DNA from: Isoetes taiwanensis
Lineage: Eukaryota; Streptophyta; Lycopodiopsida; Isoetales; Isoetaceae
Length of the DNA stretch: 64,000 bases
Assembly (NCBI GenBank): GCA_021234155.1
Contig: JAJEKV010000025.1
Location: 4,117,773-4,181,772 of the forward strand
Direction: 5' to 3'
A program made the translations under genes and the position numbers. Shown here in pieces: positions 32,120 to 44,412 of the stretch (its first letter is position 1; each line of letters opens with the position of its first letter). The notes beneath the pieces are model-generated. The model was not told the origin of the DNA. It did no database searches and saw only the letters and a program-made list of their open reading frames with translations.

Positions 32120-33870
32120 GGTTCAGCCTGGAGAGAGCATCAATGACCTAAGTGTAGCATTTTTCAAAATTGTATCTTTTACTATCCCGCCACCTTGCAA
32201 TCCACTGGCCATTGAATAGCTCATAGGCTTCAGATATAAATCCAACTACTTAGAATCCTCAACCTGCAAAACTAGTTCATAATCTGGAGCTAGATCTTAT
32301 GTTCGAAAATATAATGGACAATCCTTGTACAATAGTGATTGCAATAATCATTTTGCATCCTTTGAAACACGTGCAAGAATAACAAAGATCTTTAGCGCAA
32401 GGACGCCTTTATCTGGTGCATTAGTTTCATGGTAACCAAAAAGAATTTGTACTTTGCCCTCAATAGCATTTAAAATTTCTGTGCAATCATGTATCTCGTG
32501 CGGTGTTAAGAAAAACAGACAAGAATAACAGAATACAAAAATTTAAAAAACCAAGATGCAACAACCATAAGAAATAATATGATTATGAAAGTATAAGATA
32601 TTAAACTATAAATCTTTATCACAACATACCTCTTTATTGATATCAGCCACCAAACTAATAATGTCTTCAAAATCTTTTTTCTTCCATCCTTCTTGTGTGT
32701 GAACTAACAATTAAATCTATAGTTTTCCTTTCTCAAAAACCCTTACATCTCTAGTCTTCGTGACTCCTGGTCCTATGTTGTACACAACAACAACTTTATG
32801 GTCCATTCTAACATGCCCATGATCTGTATCCCACATGGCTTCAAGCTGATCAGCAAGGCTTGGCATACTACTACTTTTACTTTTATCCAAAACTTCTTTG
32901 CACCATGCTGAACAATAGCTGAGGAAGCGATTGTAGGACTTTCTGCAAATAACTTTGACAAAGTCAAGTTCTGGTCACGTGTATAATTCTTCATATGAGT
33001 TAACATGCCCTTCTTTAGTACTCGACACTCTCTTTCATCCGATCGGAATACTCAGCCACATGTTCTAGCCCCCGTTCATTTGCCTTCTTGCTCTTCCAAG
33101 TAATTGAGCCGTCCAGTAATGCATTTGCAACATCTTCTAATTCCTTAATGTTTAATTGTTGCATACAACGAAACAATGATAAGTTTATCTCTTTTCCGCT
33201 TCTAGCACCTCCAGTATTTTTTTGCCAATCTGACAAATCACCCTTGTTATACAGATCAATAGCTTTGCTCCATTTATCAAATATATTTCTCTCTGTTGTT
33301 AAAAGGTTGTAGATCACAGAAACTGATGCCTTACCTCCAAATGTAACTTTTGCAATTTCACCAAACTCCTGCATGCATGATAAAATTATGTTTGTTAGAA
33401 ACTTCCAACACTAGTTGGAAGTTGAATCATGAACATTTAAATGTTAAGAAACTTTAACTTTTCACATGTTGGATGCGTGAAGTTGAATTGCAAAAAATGA
33501 ATAAAACGAAAGGATCATCTTAAACTCTGCAGTGGTCGTCTTTCCTTGAACTGTTGTAGGGCATTTCATAATTTCCCATTGTGCCCTAGCCTGCTTAAAC
33601 TGGTCTAGAAAAGGTGAGACAAATTTATTCTTTTCATTCTTTTTGTTCACCTCTAATGAGATTTCCATTAGTTTTAGCATTGGTGTGCCATGAGCAATGA
33701 TCCTAGCTGCGCACATGCCCCACTTTCTCCCCTTCTCTTGTATTCTGGACTTTCATTTGAAAGCAACTGCATCGCCCTCATAGAATGTTGATCGGCTATT
33801 ACTACAAACCTCATCTCTTTGCTGCAAACTTCATCCACATTCTTTACACAAAGAGTCCGCAATGTGTAGC
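32120..33870 (-). pseudogene. Unrecognised multi-piece gene, minus strand
   Basis: Coding-like pieces run 5' to 3' on the minus strand. 33862-33674 contains FVVIADQHSMRAMQLLSNES. 33716-33462 contains LDQFKQARAQWEIMKCPTTV. 33368-33015, after an acceptor-like tgcatgcag, contains NIKELEDVANALLDG and is 115-119 aa. 33006-32700, in two frames, contains MPSLADQLEAMWDTDHGHVR. About 32520-32120 contains ILNAIEGKVQILFGYH. Frame changes fall near 33015 and 32890. The amino-acid composition looks like real soluble protein, but I recognise no family. The gene lies head-to-head with the plus-strand coding at 33913. Confidence 0.4.
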
Positions 33871-33912
33871 ATCTATAGGCAACAAATCAGCAGTCTCTGA
33901 AGTGCTAGTAGG

Positions 33913-34946
33913 ATGCCTCAACATATGAAGCAAGATTTAATAAAGAAGAAATGGTTTTTTGAAGTTATAGCAGGGTTTACATTCTTTAATGAGGTTTCCT
34001 TATTCGATGAAGATCGACATATTTATGGAATATTATTGAAACATCATGATGTGCCTAGTGAAGATGGTAATTGCGTGCTTGAGGCTTTGGTGGAAAATCC
34101 AGGGGAGAACAAAATTTGTGGATACTCTCTTTGCTTTGAAAATTTTGATATCAATAAAATGGCCCAGACTGAGGAAATTGAGGTCAGTTGTCGATGTTAT
34201 GGTTGGAAGTTGCCTAGTTATACTGACTTAGAAGCATCTGGTTTACATTCTCATGATGACCTTTATGATGGGCTTCGTATGATTTGTTCAAAATTATCAA
34301 GAGAGGATGCTGGTTCTCAAGTTTATGTGAAACTTGCAAATAAGAAGCCTAAAGGCACTCAGAGTTGTTCTATATTGAAGAAGGAAAAAGATGCTCCAAA
34401 ATGTATAGATTATCCACAAAAGAAGAAAAAGAAATCTCAAGAAGAAAGCCAGGAGAAAACTAAGGAGGATGCAAAAAATAAGAAAAGAAAATCTTAGGAT
34501 TTGGGGAAGGAGAAAGTGGCAAAAATAAGAGGCACAGATGCCAATGCCGTAAAGATAACAAATGCAAATGATAGAGCCATAATTTGCTTACCAGAAGGAT
34601 CACCAAAGGATCACCAAAGGTTTTGCCATTAAACATGAAGTCAGATGATGGAAAAAAGGCTATGGATAGTGCAACAAGTTCAAAGAAGAAGAACAAACAG
34701 GAACTTAACACTGAAAAGGCTGTTAAAGAAGATTCAAAATATTTTATATTCGGTTTTTCACTTCCCATTATGATTAATGTTCATAACTGCATCATTCCTG
34801 ACCTTAGTAAATCTAAGGAGTTTGCGCAATGGAATTATCAAAAATTCAATCCAAGTCATGTTCAGTGGCTAACATCTTCCAATGAAATTGCTCTGAACCT
34901 CGCATTGGTGTCTGTCAAAAACATGCAAACAAATATTAATAAAAAT
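33913..34946 (+). CDS. N-terminal coding exon(s) upstream of a DUF7869-like gene
   Basis: The first frame (33913-34497, 194 aa) is followed by one at 34584-34946. The first contains WFFEVIAGFTFFNEVSLFDE, then EIEVSCRCYGWKLPSYTD, and ends in a Lys/Glu-rich tail. The second carries NCIIPDLSKSKEFAQWNYQK and ends in aat followed by gtaagc, a good splice donor at 34947. Reading phase after that codon is 0, matching a possible acceptor before 39935. The link to 39935-42831 is inference from phase and orientation. One frameshift lies between 34497 and 34584. No domain is recognised. Confidence 0.4.
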
Positions 34947-35009
34947 GTAAGCATGTTGCATGCAATCTAGTTTTTAAATTCAAGTGTAACTAATAGGTCA
35001 ATGTTCAAG

Positions 35010-37830
35010 CCAAACATCCAATGCATGTTGGAAGCGAGGTCGCATCAGCTCAAGAAGTGTCATTCTACAATCAAATTACATACATATATCTTAGTTTTGT
35101 TTGAAATTTTCCATTCTCTAAAATGCAACATATAACTTCCAATACATGTTGGAAGCGACGTTACAACTTCATTTCAAAACCTCCTCAGTAAAACATAAAT
35201 CTAAGTTTCAACTGCCACCACAACATAAACTTAGGGGTTGAAAGAAAAGTGCTCATCTAGACTTTCAACTTCCAACCCATGTTGGAAGTCAGACCAACAT
35301 TATGTTGGAAGCCATAATCTCAATTCAAACCCAACTTCCAACACATGTTAGAAGTACTGCCCCAACCTCAATTCCAACCACCACACTAAAATGAGAATCT
35401 CAGTTTGATCTATAAGTTTGTGAAACTTATATTTAAGCTTCAACTTCCAACCTATGTTGAAACTTAGGTCGTAATCTAGGTTAGAAAAAAGATGCATGTC
35501 TAGAGATATTTTAAACCTCCATCATTAGAATATAAGACCTCCAACTCAGGTTGAAAATAAACCCACATCTTATAAACTTACAAAAGTTGCTTTTCTAGAA
35601 TGTCATCGATTCGCGTAGCGGATCGAGATTCTTGCACAAGACGAGCATGCATGCATCGCATGCATTTTTAGGCCGTTCATCAGGTTGGGGGATCGCTATT
35701 TATTGCAGAGTTCTTCATCGACTTTTCATCGACGCTTTCTCATCTCTCAGCAGTATCCATGGCTCCCACCCTCTCCCCCTTAAAATTGTTATTTATATAT
35801 TCATTTTGTTATAATTGTCGCGTGGCACGCGTGACCAGCCCCTCGCTTTTTTCGAGGTGTAAATGTTGTTTTTTGTCGCGTGGCACGCATGACCAGCCCC
35901 TCGCTTTTCGAGGTTTTTTCTATATTGATTTTTTTTTGTTGATAATGTGCAAGTCCAGGGGTGATGTGCGACTTCGGTATTCTCTGTGGAGCGTGGGTTT
36001 TTTTGTGGGAACGTTTAGCAGCCCTGCGTTGTCCAAGCCCCTTGCCGAGATTTTATCGCTAGGATTTTTCCTCGAAAACCCGAAAGGGCGGGGTTTTTTA
36101 ATCCCGGCGATAAGCTCTCGGCAGGTACATTAGCCAACATCTGTAGCACATAATTTTATTTGGGGTCCAGGTGTTATAACTGGATATTCCCTATGTTTCT
36201 CATTTTTTGGGTAGCTTGCAATGTGCAGCTACCCACCCTATACCATTGTAGAAAAAATTGCTGAGATGAAGTGCAAGAAGCTAAGATTCTAAAAAACCCC
36301 TACAATATTTAAAATTCCAACTTCCAATACATGTCGGAAGCCACAACCTCATTTCAAACCTCCATAACAATTTTCAAATACCCGTATCTAAATTTTACTT
36401 CCAACCTATGTTGGAAGTTGAACGTAAGGCCACAAACTTAAGGTGCATGTTGGAAGCCACAACCTCCAACTCATGTAGGAAGTGATGCCACAACCTCGAT
36501 TTAAAATCTCCACACTATCTTCCAACACATGTTGGATGCCACAAGCTCATTTCAAAACATTCAAAACCTATATCTAAGCTTTACTTCCAACCCATGTTGG
36601 AAGTGCTGGAAGCTACAAGCTCATTTCAAACCTCCATAATGAAATAAAAATCTAAGATTCAAAGCCTATCTCTAAGCTTTACTTCCAACATGAGTTGGAA
36701 GTTGGAACTGATGCCACAACTTTAAAATGAAAAAAAAATGCATGTTGGAAGCCACAACTTCATTGCAAAACAAACTTCCAGCTCATGTAGGAAGTTCAAT
36801 CTTCAACCCATGTTGGATGTTGCCACAACTTAGGATTGAAAAAGAAATGGTGTCTAGAGATCCTTTAAACCTCCATCATTACAAACCTCCATCATTAGAA
36901 CATATGACTTCCAACATAAGCCCATTCTGAGACCTCTACAATATTTTGAATCCAACTTCCAACACATGTTGGAAGCCATAATTTCAATTCAAATCCAACT
37001 TCCAACACATGTTGGAAGTACTGCCCCAACCTCAATTCCAACTTTGATCTACAAGTTTGTGAAATCTATATTTAAGCTTCAACTTCCAACTCATGTTGGA
37101 AGTCAGACCACCACTTAGGGTTGGAAGAAAGATACAAGAAACCTCTACACTATAGTGAATTCCAACTTCCAACACATGTTGGAAGCCGCGACCTCATTTC
37201 AAGACCAACTTACAATACATGGAAGTGATGCCACAACCTCAATTCAAAGCCCATGTTGGAAGTTCAACTTCCAACCCATGTTGGATGTTGCCACAACTTA
37301 GGATTGGAAAAAAAATGGTGTCTAGAGATCCTTTAAACCTCCACCATTACAAACCTCCATCATTAGAGCATATGACTTCCAACACAAGCCCATTCTGAGA
37401 CCTCTACAATATTTTGAATCCAACTTCCAACACATGTTGGAAGCCATAATCTTAATTCAAACCCAACTTCCAACACATGTTGGAAGTACTGCCCCAACCT
37501 TCATCCAAGCTTTACAATACCTACATCCAAGCTTTACTTCCAACCCATGTTGGAAGTTGGAATTAAAGCCACTACTAAAATTAAAAAACAAAGGTGCTTG
37601 TCAAGGGGATCCTTTCAAGATAAATTTGGAAAAGGTGCTTTTTAGAACCTTTAAAACCTTCAACTTCCAACCCATGTTGGAGGTGGGGTCACAACTTAGA
37701 AGACCCTAACCTCCAACACACCTTGAGATGTGCTAGTTCATTGAACCATTAACTATCAAAATAGTGGTGCTTTAGGCCTAGGTTGACATAGAAACCAATC
37801 TATCTTCTAACACATGTTGGAAGCAGCCTA
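35010..37830. repeat. Dispersed array of a 20-bp imperfect palindrome
   Basis: Roughly two dozen copies of CTTCCAACACATGTTGGAAG or close variants (loop acat, ccat, ctat or tcat) are spaced mostly 40-120 bp apart. Eight-base arms CTTCCAAC and GTTGGAAG flank a four-base loop. Clear copies are near 35270, 36402, 36590, 36958, 36997, 37083, 37160, 37423, 37465, 37530 and 37665. A larger unit of about 470 bp is duplicated (about 36830-37030 against 37300-37500). A related copy lies outside the array at about 33403. Confidence 0.88.
35817..36145 (+). mobile_element. Hairpin retroposon-like segment, related to the 10201 insertion
   Basis: The stretch cctcgaaaaccc...gcggggttttttaa matches the minus strand of the 10201-10442 insertion around its central stem. 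The outer hairpin arms (36042-36059 with gccgagattttatcgc, and 36107-36124 with gcgataagctctcggc) differ in sequence from those of the other copy but still pair. Upstream, a 40-bp unit starting tgtcgcgtggcacgc and including ccagcccctcgctttt occurs twice (35817 and 35874). Outer limits and target duplication are not resolved. Confidence 0.5.
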
Positions 37831-39934
37831 AGCTTTAAATTCATAAAATGCTTCATTTTAAAGCTTTATCACCTAAAATCTAGGAGTTGGGACCTAAATC
37901 GTGCAATTCTAAATAGATGCTTTTGACTTTTAAAAGGATGCAAAGATGTCATATGCCCAACAAAAAAGCATCATGAGAAAGACAAAAATAGCATCTATGA
38001 CTTTGATTGTTTTTAGTTATAAGAAAGAAAATGTAACACACTCGTTTGGCTGCCATCAAATCCTCAATATGCAATAGCAAAAGATGAACTGCAATCATTT
38101 TATCAAAAAATTCTTTTGTCAACACATTTAGAATATTTCACGTATGATTTTTTGGCAAGCATCAAATACAGCTATATGCCTTTGGGCTCAGAGAAAATCA
38201 AATGTAATTACTCATGTTTTAAGCATGAAACAGTAAATTTTTACTATCTGGTTAAAAAGGAAAAATTGTCCTTGCAGCAACCACTGTTTTGCTCCAAATT
38301 GATTCTTATTTGCATCAAATTAACCACCACTTTGCAAGAATCCCTGTTCTAACCACCACTCTTCAAGAACATCTGCTCTGCCTAAGCCTACTCTAATTTG
38401 ATTTGCTTATAATCTCTCTTCTGCTACATCAAGCCCTGCTGCTCTATTTAGTTAAAGAATTTCTGCTAATCTCTCTTCTTTTCTACCAAGCCCTGCTGCT
38501 CTGTTTAGTTAAAGAATTTCTGCTGCTCTGCTACAATTTCTGTAGTCTCCAGAAAATGCACAGCCATAATAGTCTCTCAAAACATAAGCCAGAATTGTCC
38601 ACCGCAGAATCGTCCACCACAACCTTGGAGTAAACAAAGAAGCACAAAAGCGGGAAAAAACAAGCAAGAGAAAGAAACTAAAACATAGGCATGCAAATTA
38701 AAAAAGGCAACCACGTGGCTGTAGATATTAAAAGAATCTGTTGTTACATTAAAAAATCTGTTCTTATTAATTAAATAAACGTTACAACATTAAATATATT
38801 ACGCCTACGTGTAACTAAAATGATAAAAAGTTGTTGAACCCTTCTTGACAAGAATCGGCTGCCAACATTTTCCCCCCATAAACTACTTGCAAGTTTTTTT
38901 TCCCGCATTCCAAATAATACTCCCAGGCTTTAGCATCTTTGTTCTAGAATCTCTTCACCTGCTTCAAGGATCAGGGACCATGGATTTGCAAGAGGTAAAC
39001 ATGAAAGATTAGTAAATAAAAAATCAAAGTCTAATGAGAAGCTTTGCAAAAGATCTATTGCATTCAGATTTATTTTCTTTTCTGGCCGACTTGAGATTCA
39101 GACCAGCCTATTGCAGAGATTTAGCTCTGCCTCTACAAATGCATCTCGAAAGTAATTATCTGAGCCCGCTCTTGCTCTGTAAAACCTTCAAGAGCCCTAT
39201 TTCTCCATATCTTAATCAACATTTGGAATACTTCAGGCCTCAATCTTGTGCCCATACAGCCGCCTCAACATACAAAATAAACAGGTCTGTGCTAGAGAGT
39301 GGAAGCTCAGTTCTGGAAAATCATGGCAGGGATCAGCTTTCCCTTTTCGAAACATATTTCCTGGTCAGCTTCTTGGTCGGAGCTTCTTGAAAGGACCAGC
39401 TATGGCCTGTTCTTGGGCCTGAAAACCCTGGCTTATGATCACTTGCAGGGATCGCCAGCAGGTATGGCGGAGTTCTGGCCTGCCAAAAGGAAAACTTTTC
39501 AACCCATCATGTTTGCTTTTTAATTTTCTATTTTTGACTTGATGAATTCTAAAGTTATATACATTGTGGTATATATTAGATAGACTATAAGTCTAAACAT
39601 AAAATGTTGTAGTCATATATTTGCATATCTCTTAAGGAAATTTCCAACCCATAAGATTTTAAACCGGAAATTTGCCTTTTCTAAACCAAAACATGCAATT
39701 TTATTCATTTCTGATAAATTAAGTTTCTCATTTGATATTGCAAGTTTGGAGCTAAAGAGAAGCAACAGTACATTTCGTTATAGTTTCTAAGGTACCTACA
39801 ACCACTTGTTTTAATTTAAATAGGAAATGTGAATCGACTTAGCTACATGTGTAGGTTACCCCCAATTCATCTATTCAAATTATTCTATCTTATAACAATC
39901 AACATTTGTTGGGACTTTTCTAATAAGGTTCAAG

Positions 39935-42831
39935 AAGCTTAAACAACAAATAGACACTGCCATTTATATACATAGTTATAAAGATGCTATGGCTTCTCAG
40001 GTATGGATGTCACTAATTATTCAAATTATAAAATCGTTATGTGCATTATGTAACTAAGCAAAAGTGTTGCTTACAGAGCAAGGAAATCCAAGAAAGAATG
40101 CATGTTACACTCATGGAGAATGATACAGATGTAGCAGAAGGAACATTATTCACCATGGATCCAAGCAGATATTGCCACAACCAAATATTAGGTGATGGAT
40201 ATGTCAGCATTTCTTTAAAGGTTGTCTACGACAAACCTACAAATCCATCACATAATTATCTACTGGCGCATGTTGGTTCTTTTGTGAGATGGAAGAAAAG
40301 CAACTTGAGATGTTGAAAATCATGCTTTCAGTCCCAAAGGTATGACCTCGCCTAAAGAAGACAGTCACAAGTTCAATCCAGATGATAGATCTACATGGGC
40401 AAACAATAGGGTGATTGTCCTAGACAAGGAGAACAATAAGTTGGGATTTGCTTTTATTGTTGTGGCATTTACAAATGAAGTTGTTGACAGTGCCTATTTG
40501 GGAGAAGAGGACCTTGGGATTACAGTGTTTGAGATGATGGTTGATGATAGCTCATTCGAGATTGTTAAACTTATGCGATGGCCTATCAAAAACTTGATAT
40601 TACTCAATGGAGAATCGTTGCTTGGGGAAAAGCATATAATTGATGAAGAAGTTACTAATGTGGCGGGCAGAATGAAGAAATACAAGTGTCCTTATCATTT
40701 TATAAAGAGGAAGAGAGCCAAATTAGTAGTGAAAAAAGCCAAGGTGACCCTTGTGATATGGAGAATATTGCTATTATTGCATCTATTGATCGTTGTCCAA
40801 AGCATTGTTGCCAATATGCTAATCGAGAGAAGATTCTAATTGCCCGAACTGAATATCATTCTTTGAAATTTGATGAACAGACAACTTTCACATATGATAG
40901 CTTTGCAGCGTGTAAAAGGTGAAGATGGAAAGTACGAGGGCATGTTATTTGATGGGAGTGTTATATGTTGTAAAGGATGGTATACAATTTATGGGATTGG
41001 CAAAGCCACTTTCTATAATAGGAGGAACAAATGGCTTAATGGAGCAAGAAAGGGCATGCATGGAAACAAACTTGTAAAGCGAAGTACGAAAAGAATGGAA
41101 GCTGCAAAGGTTGCACTTACACAATTGTAGATGTTACAGCTAATCAGATGCCACATCGAAGTAGAATTACATGTGATGGAGAGAGAGATTATCAAAGGGT
41201 GATGCCACCTACCTACAATATGATGTCCATGTTAAAGGAAGTGAATGAATCTCTAAGCATGCAAGGGCTACCACACATCTCCCAATCTAGCTTTAGTCGC
41301 TTGTGGAATGAAGATTTCAAAGATGTCCTTATTTCACGAGAGAACAATAGCTTCTCCAAATGCGAAACGTGTACAGATTTAAAGAATAGGCTGGAAAGCA
41401 CAAAAAATCCACAGGAGAGGGAGATACTTCGTTATAAAATGGATAGGCACAATATGGAGCAGCGAAGTTCTCGCAACATTTATTATTCATGGAGATATTT
41501 GTCTTTCGGGAGGCCGCAGATATTTTTGTGTTTGATACATGATAAGATGGATCAAAAGAAAACATGCATTCCTAGGTTAAAACCGAATCCAAACACCACG
41601 AAGAATGCTATGCAATTGCCTATGGCTTTGGCAGGAATCCTTACTCATGGGCATGGCCCTGCTTCATATGGTCATTTTGCCACATGGAATTAAGGTCCAT
41701 TGCAAAATGTTAGCGAAATTTAGAGAGTTACAACGTTGGAGATAGAGGAGATTTAACTCCAACTTTCACCTCAGCAACACAACCCCTTCATAAAGCATTG
41801 TTAACAAGAACAGATGGCATGCAATTAACCAAAGTAGAGCATCATGATTTTAAGCCTCTGCCAAAAGTTCTCTTGTTGCAGGTTGACAATTGTATCTCTG
41901 AGAACAAGCATCGATTTGTCTTGGCATACTTGGCGATGTTAGTGGCAAGGGGACATTTTAAAGAGATAGTGATGGCATTTCTTATGGTTGGACATACACA
42001 TGAAGATATTGATGCATTCTTTAGCAAATTTGGGGACAGTTTAAGAAATCGGCATGCACACACTTTGCCTCAATTGTTTGAAATGTATGAAACATGTGTA
42101 TCTGCTAGAAATATTCCATATCTCATATAAGAAGTCCCTAATTTTAAGAAATTTGTGGATGGTTATATAGAAGATGGTCGCCATAAGTTGGTGGGGTCTA
42201 CGAAGCCATTAGATTTTCGTTATAACTAGATGATAAAGGAGATCCTAAAATGCAGTATAAGGTGCACCCTAAGCAGGCAACATGGGAGCCTGAAGATGGT
42301 ATTGAACTTTTTAAAAAAGATGATGCTAGTAGGCAAATATTGCCCGATGGTGAACCTGAGCCTGTGCCCCTTAATGAATATATGAGGGAAGAGGAAAATA
42401 TCATATCTGGTATTTCAAAATACATAGATTTTTGGAAAATAGGGTTAATTGGACATTTTGAACACTCTAATTATCAAGAAATAGTGCAGCCAATTATTAC
42501 ATACTGGGAAAATATCATAGCAGAACTACAGGAATCTCCAGTAAGAAATTCCAAGTTACAAGATGGATTTTGGCCTCGCTCACAGTGGATGCTCCATCAA
42601 CATATAGAAGATGCTCCTATTATGATGACTGACAATGAAGAAGAACATCACGAAGTGGTGTATTGTGGCCCTACAAGTGGTAAACCAAAAGAGGAATTTA
42701 AACCTGAAAAAGATATTATGGAAGGTATGTTTCTATTCTATTCTATTCATTGTGATATGAAAGAGACTCCATTTTGGCTAGGTGCAGCATTGACTAATTC
42801 GACTGGCATCGAAACATCAACGGACTGGTAA
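39935..42831 (+). pseudogene. DUF7869-family transposase-like gene (frameshifted)
   Basis: Phase-0 exons at 39935-40000 and from 40077 are joined by a consensus intron (gtatgg at 40001, ttacag at 40071-40076). Homologous pieces follow in order: HNYLLAHVGSFVRWK; GIGKATFYNRRNKW with HGNK (about 40995-41070); MPHRSR (41148); SQSSFSRLW; zinc-site-like CETCTDLKNRL (about 41361); LIHDKMDQKKTCIPRL (about 41530-41577); LLLQVDNCISENKHRFVLAY (about 41871-41930) and MVGHTHEDIDAFFSKFGDSL (about 41983). The Asp-rich motifs D..DQ, QVDN and GHTHEDID resemble spaced acidic residues of a DDE-type nuclease. That is family-level inference. Breaks near 40305, 40690, 40917, 41130, 41690 and 42130 are mostly frameshifts. 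There is no C-terminal match after about 42831. Confidence 0.72.
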
Positions 42832-43760
42832 TCGAATCGTCATGCACTAGCAATTACCTTCAAATAAAATATGAAAAGGCAAAAACTGAAGCAGGTCGGA
42901 ATCTTAGGGCTTTTTTGTGGCAATTTTTGGATTCGGCAATCGTTGCAAAAATTCTCAGCATTCGACACTTGGGTTAGTATTCTCAGCACTCGGATTCTCA
43001 CAGCCTTGTACCTGTGCGCAATCAGTTTTGGGTCCAGCAATCAGTTTTCCCTGTATTTGTGCAATCTCTTTTGCTTTAATCTGGTAACTATATGATTTTG
43101 TTTGCTTTTCCTACTGCCAATTTCTCAGTTATTTCCAGTTCCAACGTGCTCTTTGATACAACCATATTCCGATACAGCCATATCCTGAGCGTTGAATCAG
43201 TGTTGAGCCATTATTTCCAATTCCACTTGCAGACTATGCTTTCAGTTTTAACTCCACTTGCTTTTAGTTTAAATCTATTTGCTTTCAGTTTGAATCTCAC
43301 CTGGTGAATAACCATTTGCAAGTGCAGGTCGTTCTTGAATCTGCCCAGGTCAAATTTGAAGCAGCCCAGTTCAAGTTTCAAGCACTCAGAAGTCTAGGTC
43401 AGCCAGGTTCCCTTCTATTTCTGTCGGTTTTTTCCCTTTGTGTTCTTTCAAATACAAGTTAATGTAAATATATTGGAATTTGTGTTATTGTGTTCTTTCA
43501 AATACAAATGCAAAAACCATAGGGTGCTCATTGTTCTATGGACACAGATGACATGTAAATATTTTCTCTATGAGACGTTCATGTTTTTGTAGCCTATAGT
43601 ATTGCCTTTATAATAATACGACATGTCTTATTTTGCATTGTGGAAAACTGTGAATATAAGACATGTCTTATGTGAATAATACATGTCTTATATTAAAGCA
43701 GTAGAAAACTATTCTTTTTAAGACATGTCTTAAATATGGCGTGGAACCTAAAAGGATGTC
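42832..43760. other. Non-coding stretch with repeats
   Basis: No gene is seen. A unit containing gtgttctttcaaatacaa occurs twice near 43440-43510. The perfect 14-bp palindrome TAAGACATGTCTTA occurs at 43657-43670 and 43719-43732, with partial copies near 43618 and 43679. The sequence aaatatg.cgtggaacctaaaa lies on both sides of the MITE that follows (43731 and 44429). Confidence 0.6.
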
Positions 43761-43763
43761 TTA

Positions 43764-44412
43764 GGCTGGGATCGCACTTACTAGAATGACCGAAGGTTAA
43801 TAATGAAGGATCGAATAGCATAATGCCATGTGGCAAAATGCAAAGAAGTCTGTATCGCACTTAAACGGCCAAACCGCCTGCTTTGTTTCGGCGGGCGCCC
43901 AAGTTGTGGCGGGCGAGATTGCCCGCCCAAGTTCGGGCTACTGCATACGTGGACAAATTGGAGGGAATTGCATCTGGAATTGCAGTATATGATCGGCTGC
44001 AAGCAGGTGGTGAACGAAGACATAGACAGTGGTCGAGCTTTTTGAGCACAAGCAACAATCCCAGATTCTTGAATTTGAGATTGGCTCCATTTGCCTACAT
44101 ATAGGAATGAAAAGCTCTATTGGAAATTTGATTTCAAGAATGATCTTGCCTGAACTACAAGAACAGACAACAGCAGCTTACCTACAGACGTCTTCGCGCG
44201 TGGAGTTCGAAGAAGAAAGAGTTCGAAGAAAGACGTCTTCGCGCTTCAAGTTTTGGCGCCGTGGAGTTGTTTGCCAACGTGTAAAACTGATGTGGCATTT
44301 TCTTCCCTCTTCAGTGCGATATCGATCCTCGGGCACCCACCTCCACCGTAACCGAATCCTGCCCCATGACTGCCTAGCGAGTTGGGTCAGTCCAGTAAGT
44401 GCGATTTGGGCC
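43764..44412. mobile_element. PIF/Harbinger-like MITE
   Basis: This 649-bp element is bounded by inverted repeats. The left end is GGCTGGGATCGCACTTACTA and the inverse of the right end is GGCCCAAATCGCACTTACTG, with further matches inward (TGACC). The 3-bp target duplication tta (43761-43763 and 44413-44415) is typical of PIF/Harbinger. It has no transposase. Short open frames across it are incidental. An internal direct repeat includes gacgtcttcgcgc. Confidence 0.8.

Larger units (their letters stand above)
34947..39934 (+). other. Putative 5 kb intron carrying repeats
   Basis: Between donor gtaagc (34947) and an acceptor ending at 39934 there is no convincing coding sequence. It holds the palindromic repeat array (about 35000-37830), a hairpin-bearing retroposon-like segment (35817-36145), and a two-copy tandem repeat at about 38410-38530 with ccctgctgctct and tttagttaaagaatttctgc. 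Small frames at 39034-39523 are unassigned. Confidence 0.4.

Noticed and set aside
36042..36145. Bacterial-type intrinsic terminator or bacterial contamination
   Set aside because: The GC-rich hairpin followed by Ts looks like a terminator, but the same hairpin occurs in a retroposon insertion with target duplication at 10201, within plant transposon sequence.
35010..37830. CRISPR-like array of palindromic repeats
   Set aside because: Repeats are degenerate and spacers irregular in length and themselves repetitive. There are no cas genes, and the context is a plant nuclear genome.
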